64,000 bases of DNA from Spirochaetales bacterium (GTDB taxonomy: Bacteria > Spirochaetota > Spirochaetia > JABMQR01): assembly GCA_018399255.1 (NCBI GenBank), contig JAGYPA010000001.1, forward strand, positions 65,019-129,018, in the 5' to 3' direction. Below the pieces are notes generated by a model, which saw nothing but the letters and a program-made list of their open reading frames with translations, was not told the DNA's origin and did no database searches. A program made the translations under genes and the position numbers. Of the stretch, positions 1 to 8,231 are shown piece by piece (the stretch's first letter is position 1; each line of letters opens with the position of its first letter).

Positions 1-2
1 AT

Positions 3-473
3 CCAATTCATGAAGATTTGGAGATGGGCCACATAAAACGTGCTTTAGTTATCGGTGCAGGCGGAGCTGCCCGTTCGGTAGTCTGGGCACTGAGGAATTT
101 CGGATGCATCGTTAATATAACCAATAGAACATTTGATAAGGCAGAAAGGCTGGCAGCTGAAACAGGTTCTTCTGCGGTTACCCTCCAGGAGGCAAGCCGC
201 CTGTGTACTGACGATGAGGAAAAGCATCCTGATTTAGTCATTCAAACAACCAGTGCCGGTATGGACCCTGCCATTGAAAACGATCCACTGCCGGAATATA
301 TGTTTACAGGTGAAGAAATTGTTTATGAGCTTATCTATAAGCCCCGAATTACCCGTTTTCTTAATCGAGCGATTCAGGCAGGCTGCAGGATAGTGTACGG
401 CTATGAGATGCTGTATGCACAGGGTATTCAGCAGTTTAAATCCTTCACGGGATTCGACTACCCGCAAAATTAA
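3..473 (+). CDS. aroE: Shikimate dehydrogenase, C-terminal part (5' end outside window)
   Basis: Seen: the frame is open from base 3 to TAA at 471-473, so the gene is cut by the window edge. About 12 residues in lies a Rossmann glycine motif (VIGAGGAARS), then NITNRTFDKAERLA and a C-terminal GYEMLYAQGIQQF segment. Known: these are the NADP-binding domain and C-terminal helix signatures of AroE, which reduces 3-dehydroshikimate to shikimate in aromatic biosynthesis. In some bacteria AroE is fused to AroD, and the missing N-terminus leaves that open. Its stop overlaps the stop of the convergent minus-strand gene by about 4 bases. A shikimate kinase-like gene lies 5 kb away on the other strand. 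Confidence 0.9.
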   Translation, partial: PIHEDLEMGHIKRALVIGAGGAARSVVWALRNFGCIVNITNRTFDKAERLAAETGSSAVTLQEASRLCTDDEEKHPDLVIQTTSAGMDPAIENDPLPEYMFTGEEIVYELIYKPRITRFLNRAIQAGCRIVYGYEMLYAQGIQQFKSFTGFDYPQN

Positions 474-2656
474 GGTGTGAACAAAGATGCGTGCAGTTTT
501 CTCAGTAAAAAAACTTTTCGCACTGCATAAGATTTTTCGATACCCTCCGGCAGAGTTTTTCCGGTAATTACCGCATCCTCCCTGGCAGGGTACTGAAGAG
601 CTGTCGGCTGAAGAAGGGTGACGATTTCCCTCCGCGATGCGTCACGCTCATGAATTTCAAGAAGTACATTTTTTTTACTGAGAGCATCCTTACAGAGATT
701 GATTTTCCCCTGATAGTCAAGACCCCGTGCCTCACTGATTGTGGCATGGATTCGCGATCCCTTTATTTGCTCATCTGAAAGAATAAGTTTTTTATCAATT
801 CTTGCTCTGAAATCTTCGGTGTCTTTTTCCGTGAGCCTTTTGAGATTCAGAGATTTCAGCAGATCCTCAATGAAGCGAGGGTCCCTTTTTTCAGTATCTT
901 TAAAAACGGTAACAGCTGATCCTGTCTTCCTGAACACGGCCAGGTTTTTGTCTGATGAATATCTTTTCACTGTCTCCAGAGTGTCCTCGATATCTTTCAT
1001 TATTGACAGCTCCTGAACGGGCTCTTCGCTGCTGGAGAATTTTCCGGCTGTTGAATATTTCGTCTTTGGAAGATACTCAATACCAAAAGAGGCCAGACAG
1101 CTTCTCCATGCTTTCTCAGATTTCCGGTCCATAAGAAACAATCCGTCGGCCAGTTTTTCCAGAATATACTGATTGAAGTCTGGATGGGAAACAATGATAC
1201 GGCTCATTGCCGCGTCAGCTTTCAGCACAATGCCGGACAGCAGCGAAACTCTATTGTAACTGTCTCTCCATGTCTGCAGGGTTCGGAGTATAAGCTGCGG
1301 AGCTTTAACTCCAGCGGCTTCTTCGCAGGCTGATTGAAAATCTGATATATTCCTGCCCATGTCGCAAGCCCTCAGGAAACTTTTTTTAGTTAAATCAAAT
1401 GAATACAGGATATCAATTTTTCTCAATTCAAGAAAAAACAGCAAATCAAAGGCATTCTCTGCATGAATTGAAGGGTTTACCCGAATAGTGAAGTCAGAAT
1501 CCAACGCAGCATAAGGCCTGTAAAGAATCTCTTGTGAATGTGCGGGTGCTGAATTGCCGGATATCGGCAAAATCGGAGAAGTCGAGAAAAGCTTTGTGAG
1601 AAAAGCAGTTATTTGGGTGTTTACACCGTAATACCCATCATTTTCAATAAAATAAAGAATCTGCTGTGACAGAAGGACTTCCACGAAGGAATGAAGAAGA
1701 ATTTCTGGAGGTTCCGAGGCATTTTCTTCTCTGCTGATTATGCGCGAAATTGTCATCAGTCTTGGAAGGGCATCAATGCTGATCACTCTACAGTTTCCGG
1801 CTGTCATGAAAATCAGGAAAAACAATATTTGGCGCATGATTTCACGGGTTGGTGTCAGCCCCAGTAACGCAGCTAAACCCGGCAGAAGCAGCCGCTGATA
1901 GGGGGGGATTCCTGTTCTGTCAATTATTGATAGAATATCAAAATCTGGCGCAATATACGGTATATTCTTTTTTATTTCAATAATACCCAGCGTTTTCAAT
2001 GCACCAATTGACAGATTCCATGCAGACGAAAGTGTTTCAGCAGCTTCAGGGTCGCCTGAGATAACTGCAAACTTTTCGGACATCAGCTTTGGGAGTTGTC
2101 CGTCCGTTTGTTCTGCAGTATTTCGCTGGAGAAGATGGGTCAGAACAGCAGGAATAAAGAAATCATTGCCCAAATAGTCGGCAGGAAGAGGCTTGGCTGG
2201 TGATTTTACATTTACAGATATCTCTTGATAATTGCTGTCGTTAACAAGCAGTGAAAAATCAAGGAGTTTTTTTTCTGTCAGATCGTAGAAAAGCGGATTA
2301 ATCTGAAGCCCGGTTCCATCAGCTGAAGTAAGGAGAAGGAGACGTTCTTCAAGGTTAAGTACAGCATAATGCAGCTGAAAGAATTCAAATTCATCCTTGA
2401 AGACTTCAAAAAGATCCTGAACTGAAGGCTCTTCCAGTATTGATACTGCAGTAAGAATTTTCCTGTCAAGGGTATCTGCTATTTCGGCTATACGCTGCTG
2501 CACCTCGGTCCGGGTAAGAAAAGAGATGAGCTTTTTAATGAGGGTAGGTTTATGGAACGGTGTCTGAAGCGGACCCAGATAGTTGCGCATGATATAAAAA
2601 AATGTATCATCCGGCATTGAGAGCAGAAGTCTTGTAAATACATCCAGTTTATCCAT
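470..2656 (-). CDS. Helicase-associated protein partnered with XPB-like helicase
   Basis: Seen: 728 residues from ATG 2656. A TTG five codons upstream is possible but overlaps the helicase stop. The protein is leucine-rich and mostly helical, has no Walker motifs, no signal peptide and no clear membrane segments. It begins with a compact helical stretch (MDKLDVFTRLLLSM). The last ~80 residues (KDALSKKNVLLEIHER, then REIVTLLQPTALQY) resemble a degenerate WYL-type domain. Known: bacterial XPB helicases are often encoded next to a large protein annotated helicase-associated, for example beside mycobacterial XPB. Inference: it is the physical partner of the helicase whose gene ends 5 bases upstream. 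Its activity is unknown. Confidence 0.7.
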   Translation of the reverse strand: MDKLDVFTRLLLSMPDDTFFYIMRNYLGPLQTPFHKPTLIKKLISFLTRTEVQQRIAEIADTLDRKILTAVSILEEPSVQDLFEVFKDEFEFFQLHYAVLNLEERLLLLTSADGTGLQINPLFYDLTEKKLLDFSLLVNDSNYQEISVNVKSPAKPLPADYLGNDFFIPAVLTHLLQRNTAEQTDGQLPKLMSEKFAVISGDPEAAETLSSAWNLSIGALKTLGIIEIKKNIPYIAPDFDILSIIDRTGIPPYQRLLLPGLAALLGLTPTREIMRQILFFLIFMTAGNCRVISIDALPRLMTISRIISREENASEPPEILLHSFVEVLLSQQILYFIENDGYYGVNTQITAFLTKLFSTSPILPISGNSAPAHSQEILYRPYAALDSDFTIRVNPSIHAENAFDLLFFLELRKIDILYSFDLTKKSFLRACDMGRNISDFQSACEEAAGVKAPQLILRTLQTWRDSYNRVSLLSGIVLKADAAMSRIIVSHPDFNQYILEKLADGLFLMDRKSEKAWRSCLASFGIEYLPKTKYSTAGKFSSSEEPVQELSIMKDIEDTLETVKRYSSDKNLAVFRKTGSAVTVFKDTEKRDPRFIEDLLKSLNLKRLTEKDTEDFRARIDKKLILSDEQIKGSRIHATISEARGLDYQGKINLCKDALSKKNVLLEIHERDASRREIVTLLQPTALQYPAREDAVITGKTLPEGIEKSYAVRKVFLLRKLHASLFTP

Positions 2657-2661
2657 AGAGA

Positions 2662-4389
2662 TTAATCCCAATTCTCAATATGATACTTATAGCCTTGTTC
2701 AATAAGAAATTTTTGCCTGTTAGCAGAAAATTCTTCCTCGGTAGTGAAACGGGTAATAATGGAATAGAAGCTTGAACCATGTTCTTTAGGTCGGAGAATC
2801 CGCCCTAACCGTTGGGCTTCCTCCTGTCGGGAGCCGAAGGTACCGGAAACTTGTATCGCTACGGATGCATCCGGCAGATCAATTGCGAAATTAGCCACTT
2901 TGGAAACAATTAAAATCCGCTGTTCACCTCTTCGAAATGCTCCGTAGAGTTCTTCCCGTCTGGCATTCTGAGTTGAGCCGGTAATGATCGGCTGCTTAAG
3001 TTCTTCCGCTAATTCTTTCAGTTGGGAAATATATTGACCGATAACCAGAATGAAATCATCAGGATGGTTTTCAATAAGCTGCTTCACAACATCGATTTTT
3101 AGAGGGTTTTCTGCGGCAATGCGATATTTTTCACGCCTTGTTCCGACGGCGTAGGATAACTCCAGCTCCTGCTTGAGCGGAATGCGTATTTCATAGCAGT
3201 TGGCTTCGGCAATCCAGCCCTTCTGTTCCAGTTCCTTCCAGGGAACGTCATACCGTTTTGGTCCTACAAGAGAGAAAACTTCATCCTCACGATTATCTTC
3301 ACGAACTAACGTCGCGGTAAGCCCGAGGCGGCTGATAGCCTGTATCTCTGCTGTCACTTTGAATACCGGTGCAGGAAGCACATGTACTTCATCATAGATA
3401 ATCAGTCCCCAATTACGCTTGCTGAAGATACTGAAATGGGGAAAATCGCTCAATTTGTCCTTTCTCCAGGTCAGAATCTGGTATGTGCAGACAGTAATTG
3501 GACAGATTTCCTTCTTGAATCCGGTATATTCGCCGATCTGGTCTCGTTCTATTGTTGTTTTGTCGAGAAGCTCAAACATCCATTGATGCACTGCCGCCGT
3601 GTTGGTGGTGAGAATCAGAGTGTTAGTCTGAAGCGCCTCAATTACCGCTATCCCGATAATGGTTTTTCCCGAACCGCAGGGAAGGACCAGCGTGCCGAAA
3701 CCGGAACTGCCATTGCCGGAAGCAGTAAATGAGTCTCTGGCTTCGAGCTGGTAATTTCTTATATTAAATGGATATCCCGATATTGTCTCGCTTCGCAGGC
3801 TTACTGGCAGCGGATCTCCTTCTCGCAGGGGACATTGATCATCTACCGGGTACCCGGCCTTGATCATCTGCAGCTTAAGCTCTCCGCGATTGTACAGATG
3901 AACCAGAAACCCCAGTTGAATAACTTTCAGATTCTCAACAGCTCTGCCGGTCAGATCAGGATTAACGTTTTCCGGCAGGGGGACGAGCAAGGATGCAATT
4001 TTTTTGCGGGACAGGAGTTCGTGATGAAGATTTTCTTCAGGTACAAACAGATAGAGATACTGATCATTTTGGTCAATTTTATGAAGTGAAAGAAGTCCAT
4101 ACCTGTTAATGGTCTCTTTTATATAATAGAGGACATTTTCCGGGATGGGAAATCTGGACCAGAAAGAGAGTTCTTCGATAATCCTTTCGGCTGTGAACCC
4201 GGCTGAAGCGGCGTTCCAGATTGATAGGGAGGAGAGCAGGTACGTATGGAAATGTTCGGGAGATTTTATCAGTTCAGCGAATGCTGCAAGTGAGTTGCGG
4301 GCATTCTGGAACTCTGGTGAGTGAACTTCGAGTAAAATAGTTCTGTCGCTTTGTATAATTACCGGACGCTCATGATCAGATTCAGTCAT
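2662..4389 (-). CDS. XPB/ERCC3-like superfamily 2 DNA helicase
   Basis: Seen: 575 residues. Residues ~10-95 form an XPB-type N-terminal domain (SDRTILLEV, ELIKSPEHFHTY, PENVLYYI). Walker A is PCGSGKT (237-243), Walker B is DEVH (333-336), motif III is GLTAT followed by the XPB RED motif (363-365), and motif VI is QRLGRILRP (526-534). Known: bacterial XPB homologues are 3'-5' ATP-dependent DNA helicases found in mycobacteria and in treponemes, where the gene is annotated ercc3. They are implicated in DNA repair, with a physiological role that is not settled. Fourth gene of a minus-strand operon; the helicase-associated gene follows immediately. Start is ATG 4389, with a weak AGGG about 11 bases upstream. 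Confidence 0.93.
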   Translation of the reverse strand: MTESDHERPVIIQSDRTILLEVHSPEFQNARNSLAAFAELIKSPEHFHTYLLSSLSIWNAASAGFTAERIIEELSFWSRFPIPENVLYYIKETINRYGLLSLHKIDQNDQYLYLFVPEENLHHELLSRKKIASLLVPLPENVNPDLTGRAVENLKVIQLGFLVHLYNRGELKLQMIKAGYPVDDQCPLREGDPLPVSLRSETISGYPFNIRNYQLEARDSFTASGNGSSGFGTLVLPCGSGKTIIGIAVIEALQTNTLILTTNTAAVHQWMFELLDKTTIERDQIGEYTGFKKEICPITVCTYQILTWRKDKLSDFPHFSIFSKRNWGLIIYDEVHVLPAPVFKVTAEIQAISRLGLTATLVREDNREDEVFSLVGPKRYDVPWKELEQKGWIAEANCYEIRIPLKQELELSYAVGTRREKYRIAAENPLKIDVVKQLIENHPDDFILVIGQYISQLKELAEELKQPIITGSTQNARREELYGAFRRGEQRILIVSKVANFAIDLPDASVAIQVSGTFGSRQEEAQRLGRILRPKEHGSSFYSIITRFTTEEEFSANRQKFLIEQGYKYHIENWD

Positions 4390-4430
4390 TAATTTGTACC
4401 CTGCTTACTTGTTTTTCAATTTTATTGAAA

Positions 4431-5222
4431 TTATAGATGATATAAGTCCTCCCTCCGGTCAGAAAATATATGGTTGCGTCTGGTTATATTCTTATCACGG
4501 GCAAGTTCAGGATCAATATCCACTGAAACAATTTCCTCCTTGTCAGGTGAAGAGGATGCAAGGATCGATCCGTCAGGTCCGGTTATCTGACTGCCGCCGG
4601 TATAGGTGCATGATACAGGCCCCGACTGCTCACTGCCGACTCTATTTGCCAGTACCCAGAATAATCGATTTTCAATCGACCTGGATCTTGTGGTAATTTG
4701 TGCGGCCCCCTTAATAACAAGGTTTGAGGGGTGACAGATTATCTGAGCTCCCATAAGGGCGAGCGTTCTTGCAGCTTCAGGAAAAAGATGGTCAAAGCAA
4801 ATCAGCATGCCGACAGTTGTCCCGTTAACGTCAAAAATGAAGAAATCTTGATTTCCCGGCTTGAAGTGCAGTTTCTCCCTGTTGAACAAGTGCGCTTTAC
4901 GATAGGTTTTCAGGATACCTTCAGGGCTGATATAGACGGAGCTGTTGAAAAAGCTGCCGTCCAGAGCATCCTCAACACAGCCGTAAACATAGGATGTATG
5001 GTTTTTAACCGCCAGGGTGCTGAAAAAATCGGAAGAAGGGCCAGGTAAAGGCTCGGCACACTGCGCAAGTTCTTCCTGGCTGCTGAATAGATAACCGGAC
5101 AGAGCAAGTTCCGGCAATACTAAAAGATCAGCCTGAAAACCGGAAACAGCTGCAGAAATCTTATTTCGGGTTTCTTCAAGGTTGTGAAAGATTGGTGAGT
5201 ATTGGTAATAACCGATTTTCAT
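4431..5222 (-). CDS. Carbon-nitrogen hydrolase (nitrilase superfamily)
   Basis: Seen: 263 residues, with the nitrilase-fold triad E38 (LPELAL), K109 (YRKAHL) and C142 (ICFDHLFPE) in the expected order and spacing. Known: this fold hydrolyses amides and nitriles through a cysteine thioester. The family includes omega-amidases, N-carbamoylputrescine amidases and the deaminated-glutathione amidase Nit1. The short length and lack of extra domains fit an amidase rather than NAD synthetase or apolipoprotein N-acyltransferase. The substrate cannot be read from the sequence. It starts 1 base after the shikimate kinase-like gene stops. A 7-bp AT-rich inverted repeat (4414-4430) lies between it and the helicase gene. 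Confidence 0.88.
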   Translation of the reverse strand: MKIGYYQYSPIFHNLEETRNKISAAVSGFQADLLVLPELALSGYLFSSQEELAQCAEPLPGPSSDFFSTLAVKNHTSYVYGCVEDALDGSFFNSSVYISPEGILKTYRKAHLFNREKLHFKPGNQDFFIFDVNGTTVGMLICFDHLFPEAARTLALMGAQIICHPSNLVIKGAAQITTRSRSIENRLFWVLANRVGSEQSGPVSCTYTGGSQITGPDGSILASSSPDKEEIVSVDIDPELARDKNITRRNHIFSDRREDLYHL

Positions 5223-5223
5223 T

Positions 5224-5832
5224 TTATTCTCCTGCTTCCAAGTGCATCAGGAAATTATCAATCATGCCTGCAGATTGTTCAATAGGCTGGTCGCCCGATA
5301 TGTCTATAATATAATCGGAGATTAGCCGGTATTCAGCATCACGTTCTGTAAAAAGGCTGTGAAAGCTGACTTCAGGTGCCTTCTGATCAAGAAATGGAGG
5401 AATTCCGCTCTTCATAATCCGTGCCAGGAGAACCTGTTCATCCTGCTGTATGTAGAAAATCGTTCCGCCGGATAATTTAATGTGCTGAATAAGCAGGGTG
5501 TTTTCACAAGCTCCGCCGCCAAGAGCAACTAGGAGTTCCGGTTCCTTTGCTTTGGCTGATTTTTCCAAAAAGCTGTGCATGGATGCAAATTCAATTTCTG
5601 CAAAGGCTTCTCTGCCAAAAGTGCGGTAATAGTCTCTTACTGTACTGCTGCGTAAGTTTTTTCGCTGTAATGTATCAAGAATAAGATCATCTGCGTCTGA
5701 AAAGTGGAGATGATGCTTATCAGCGATGAGACGCCCAAGGGTGCTTTTTCCGCAATGCTTCAAACCGCAAAAGAATATTGGCAGCGGGATTTTTTTCAGA
5801 GATGTATTATGCTTCACTCTAGTTCCTGCCAT
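5224..5832 (-). CDS. aroK: Shikimate kinase-like P-loop kinase
   Basis: Seen: 202 residues from ATG 5832. The frame extends further upstream, but that part lies inside the preceding gene. P-loop GLKHCGKST near residue 22, FSDADDLI (shikimate-binding aspartate region), TFGREAFAEIEF, and the glycine-rich VALGGGACEN. Known: AroK phosphorylates shikimate at O3 using ATP; these motifs follow the family order. The P-loop reads GLKHCGKST rather than the usual GxxGxGKS, and the protein is longer than typical AroK (~170). The exact substrate is therefore likely, not certain. It overlaps the end of the upstream membrane-protein gene by 14 bases, suggesting translational coupling. Confidence 0.8.
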   Translation of the reverse strand: MAGTRVKHNTSLKKIPLPIFFCGLKHCGKSTLGRLIADKHHLHFSDADDLILDTLQRKNLRSSTVRDYYRTFGREAFAEIEFASMHSFLEKSAKAKEPELLVALGGGACENTLLIQHIKLSGGTIFYIQQDEQVLLARIMKSGIPPFLDQKAPEVSFHSLFTERDAEYRLISDYIIDISGDQPIEQSAGMIDNFLMHLEAGE

Positions 5833-6208
5833 GGTCGGGTTCAGATTCTGGAAATTCTTTATATGTCCTGAAATTCTCCGGGGATGAATCGCTATTAAGC
5901 AGAATTTTGCGGGAAGCTCTTTCAATCCGCAATGTAAAGAGATTTTTGTAGAGGATTGTGAGACTTGCAAGCCAGATCAAAGCTCCCAAAGCCGGAAGGG
6001 AAGCCCTCAGCAGCTCCAAGCCTTCAAGGATAATTATTTCTGCTGCGCCTGCAAACAAGTCAAACAGCACGTCCAGGAAAAACAGGAATGAAGCGAGACT
6101 GGGGAGAATCCAATAGTAGCCCCATTGCTTGACAATAGAAAAGACTGAGAAAACAAAAGCCGTCAAATGCAGCACTGCGGTTATCAGCTCAATGTGAAAC
6201 AGTTCCAT
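5819..6208 (-). CDS. Small membrane protein of unknown function, first gene of operon
   Basis: Seen: 129 residues from ATG 6208, with three hydrophobic stretches (around residues 6-26, 32-60 and 72-92) and a charged tail rich in Ser, Glu and Pro. A frame-consistent TTG at 6262 would add 18 residues. An AAGGAG sits 18 bases before the ATG, too far for an ideal Shine-Dalgarno, so the start is not certain. I recognise no family. It heads the operon with shikimate kinase, the nitrilase-like hydrolase and the XPB helicase pair, but nothing in its sequence links it functionally to them. Confidence 0.55.
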   Translation of the reverse strand: MELFHIELITAVLHLTAFVFSVFSIVKQWGYYWILPSLASFLFFLDVLFDLFAGAAEIIILEGLELLRASLPALGALIWLASLTILYKNLFTLRIERASRKILLNSDSSPENFRTYKEFPESEPDHGRN

Positions 6209-6277
6209 GGTAGTGAAGTATCCACGCTCCTTAAAAACGATTGAACATGCAAAGGTAGTCAATTACAGACTCAGCAT

Positions 6278-6306
6278 AGTATACTATCAATAAGCAATTT
6301 TGATAA
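6278..6306 (-). promoter_or_regulatory. Probable promoter for the minus-strand aroK/XPB operon
   Basis: Read on the minus strand: -35 TTATCA (6306-6301), 17-base spacer, -10 TATACT (6283-6278), giving a start near 6271, about 60 bases before the ATG at 6208. The -10 lies in a perfect 12-bp palindrome, ATAGTATACTAT (6276-6287). The palindrome could equally be read as a -10 on the other strand or as an operator. Confidence 0.45.
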
Positions 6307-6327
6307 GCGACTGAGAACAAATATTAT
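6300..6327 (+). promoter_or_regulatory. Probable dgt promoter
   Basis: TTGATA (6300-6305), 16-base spacer, TATTAT (6322-6327), which predicts a start near 6334. The dgt ATG is at 6342 with GAGGGA just upstream, so the leader would be very short. Confidence 0.45.
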
Positions 6328-6341
6328 CTTGAGGGAATTAT

Positions 6342-7463
6342 ATGAATAATGCTATAGATTCTTCCATCTTGAAGCAGCGGGTGCATCCCAAAAAAGAAGA
6401 TGCCCGGGGTGCCTATTTTCGTGATACAACGGCAATAATCCACTCGTATCCATTCAGGCGGCTGAAGCACAAAACCCAGGTATTCTTTGCCCCGAGCAAT
6501 GATCACATTTGCACCAGGATTGAACATGTTATGCATGTGGCATCAATAGCAGCCTCCATAAGCAAGGGATTGGGACTTGATGATGAACTTGCCTGGGCAA
6601 TAGGAATGGGGCATGATCTTGGACATACTCCGTTTGGTCATGTGGGAGAAAACATCCTGAACACGCTCAACCAGCAGAACGGTGGATTCATTCACGAAGT
6701 TTACTCACTGAGAGTTGTTGATTATCTTGCAGAGTACGGAAAGGGGTTAAACCTGACCTATGCTGTTCGCGACGGTATAATCAGCCATTGCGGGGAAAAA
6801 TTTGAGCAGTACATTCTTCCAGATCAGAGAATAAAGAATCTGGAAGCTATTTCTGGCCGTGATTCAACCCCGTCAACCTGGGAAGGGGCGGTTGTCAGAA
6901 TTGCTGATAAGATAGCATATCTTGGACGGGATTATGAGGATGCCGTAAAATTACGGGTTATCTCGGATGATTCTCTTCCGGAATCGATTAAGAAAGTTCT
7001 TGGATCAACCAATGGGGAAATAATTAATAATTTGGTGCAGGATGTAATTGTCAGTTCAGATGAATCCCGTGGAATTGGTTTTTCTGATGAAATATTCGAG
7101 GGCGTCTGCCGTATGAAAGAGCATAACTACAAAAAAATATACAAGTCCCCGCTTCTTTCAGAATACCATACCTATTTCGAACGAATCATGCGGCTTATAT
7201 ATGAGTATCTTGAAATGATCTTCTCCCGCAACGGCTTCAATCTCAGTGCCTACAAAAAGGAAAAAAACCTTCTTGCGGTACGTTTTGGGGATTATGTGAT
7301 TAAAATGAGAAGCTTTTACGAAAAAACAGACGGAAATTTCAAGCAGATTGTCAGTGATTATGTCGCTGGAATGAGCGACAACTATGCATTGGACAGTATA
7401 AACGAGATACTGCAGCCGCGATACATGGAGAATCAGTTTAACCGTTTCGAGATGGAGCGCTGA
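6342..7463 (+). CDS. dgt: Deoxyguanosinetriphosphate triphosphohydrolase-like protein (dNTPase)
   Basis: Seen: 373 residues with an HD-domain metal site: RIEHVMHVASIA, the GMGHDLGHTPFGHVGE signature and a later RIADKIAYLGRDYEDA. Known: these are hallmarks of dGTPase-family enzymes, which cleave dNTPs to deoxynucleosides and triphosphate and help set dNTP pools. The length matches the shorter dGTPase-like type 2 group. GAGGGA lies about 6 bases before ATG. It is convergent with nrdR, another dNTP-homeostasis gene, across a short region that carries a 7-bp tandem repeat. Whether it prefers dGTP or accepts other dNTPs cannot be told. Confidence 0.93.
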   Translation: MNNAIDSSILKQRVHPKKEDARGAYFRDTTAIIHSYPFRRLKHKTQVFFAPSNDHICTRIEHVMHVASIAASISKGLGLDDELAWAIGMGHDLGHTPFGHVGENILNTLNQQNGGFIHEVYSLRVVDYLAEYGKGLNLTYAVRDGIISHCGEKFEQYILPDQRIKNLEAISGRDSTPSTWEGAVVRIADKIAYLGRDYEDAVKLRVISDDSLPESIKKVLGSTNGEIINNLVQDVIVSSDESRGIGFSDEIFEGVCRMKEHNYKKIYKSPLLSEYHTYFERIMRLIYEYLEMIFSRNGFNLSAYKKEKNLLAVRFGDYVIKMRSFYEKTDGNFKQIVSDYVAGMSDNYALDSINEILQPRYMENQFNRFEMER

Positions 7464-7470
7464 AATCCTC

Positions 7471-7519
7471 CTGCCTTCTGCCTCCTGCCTTCTGCCTTCT
7501 GCCTTCTGCCTCCTGCCTT
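7471..7519. repeat. 7-bp tandem repeat, seven units
   Basis: Seven head-to-tail heptamers, CTGCCTT or CTGCCTC (minus strand AAGGCAG/GAGGCAG), fill 49 bases between the convergent dgt and nrdR genes. Units 2 and 6 carry C in the last position, the others T. No coding function is evident, and copy number is likely to vary by slippage. Confidence 0.9.
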
Positions 7520-7552
7520 GTCATCCAGTTCAGCCGTGACTGACAGGTGGAA

Positions 7553-8017
7553 CTATTTTTTAGGGAGTGATAATTTACCGATCTCCTGAATAAACTGGCT
7601 GACATTGTCGAACATCCGGTAGACTGACGCAAACCGCACGTAGGCTACCGGGTCAACAGCAAACAATTTTTTAAGAACCAGTTCCCCGATCGCCTGTGAT
7701 GAAATTTCCCGTTTACTGCCGGCTTGTATCATAGATTCATCTTCAACCTCATGAATGAGGTTCTCCACAGCGTTCTGACTGATGTCACGTTTTTCGAGGG
7801 ATGTCTGGATACCCCTTTCCAGTTTCAGAATATCAAATGGTTCACGTCTTCCGTCTCTTTTTATAACCATTAACGGTTTTTCTTCAATCCGCTCATACGA
7901 AGTATAACGATAATGACAGCTGAGACACTCGCGCCTTCTTCTTATGGTAGTGCCGCTGGAATTCTGTCTCGATTCAAGTACCTTATCATCCATATTTCCG
8001 CAATGGGGACAATGCAT
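7553..8017 (-). CDS. nrdR: Transcriptional repressor NrdR
   Basis: Seen: 154 residues. The N-terminal zinc ribbon has paired cysteines (CPHCG and later CLSC) with the RRRRE basic stretch, followed by an ATP-cone domain starting MVIKRDGRREPFD. Known: NrdR binds ATP/dATP through the cone and represses ribonucleotide reductase operons at NrdR boxes. Length equals the family norm. GGAG lies 9 bases before ATG 8017. No reductase gene lies in this window, so its targets are elsewhere. Convergent with dgt, which degrades dNTPs. Confidence 0.97.
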   Translation of the reverse strand: MHCPHCGNMDDKVLESRQNSSGTTIRRRRECLSCHYRYTSYERIEEKPLMVIKRDGRREPFDILKLERGIQTSLEKRDISQNAVENLIHEVEDESMIQAGSKREISSQAIGELVLKKLFAVDPVAYVRFASVYRMFDNVSQFIQEIGKLSLPKK

Positions 8018-8169
8018 ACATTCAACTCCAATTAATAGGCAGAGAGTTTCTCATCTGCGTTCTATTCAAACTTTGTGCTTTTGATCGCAGTACGGATAAT
8101 CAAATAATCATTCATATAATAACATATATTTTCCGAAGGGTAAAAAACAATATCAAACCTTTTTAACAG

Positions 8170-8199
8170 TTGCAATTTTATCCAAAATGAACCTATAAT
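8170..8199 (+). promoter_or_regulatory. Promoter of the ACT-domain gene
   Basis: TTGCAA (8170-8175), 18-base spacer, TATAAT (8194-8199), giving a start near 8206 and a leader of ~25 bases before ATG 8232. The rest of the 214-base divergent gap after nrdR is AT-rich, and I saw no clear NrdR box in it. Confidence 0.65.
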
Positions 8200-8231
8200 A
8201 ACAAAAAGTTTTTATAGTAACAGGATGGTGT

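Noticed and set aside
4414-4430. 7-bp AT-rich inverted repeat between nitrilase and XPB genes
   Set aside because: Too weak for a terminator, and the genes look cotranscribed.
8018-8231. Possible NrdR box in the nrdR upstream region
   Set aside because: I found no convincing match to the 16-bp NrdR box palindrome by eye.
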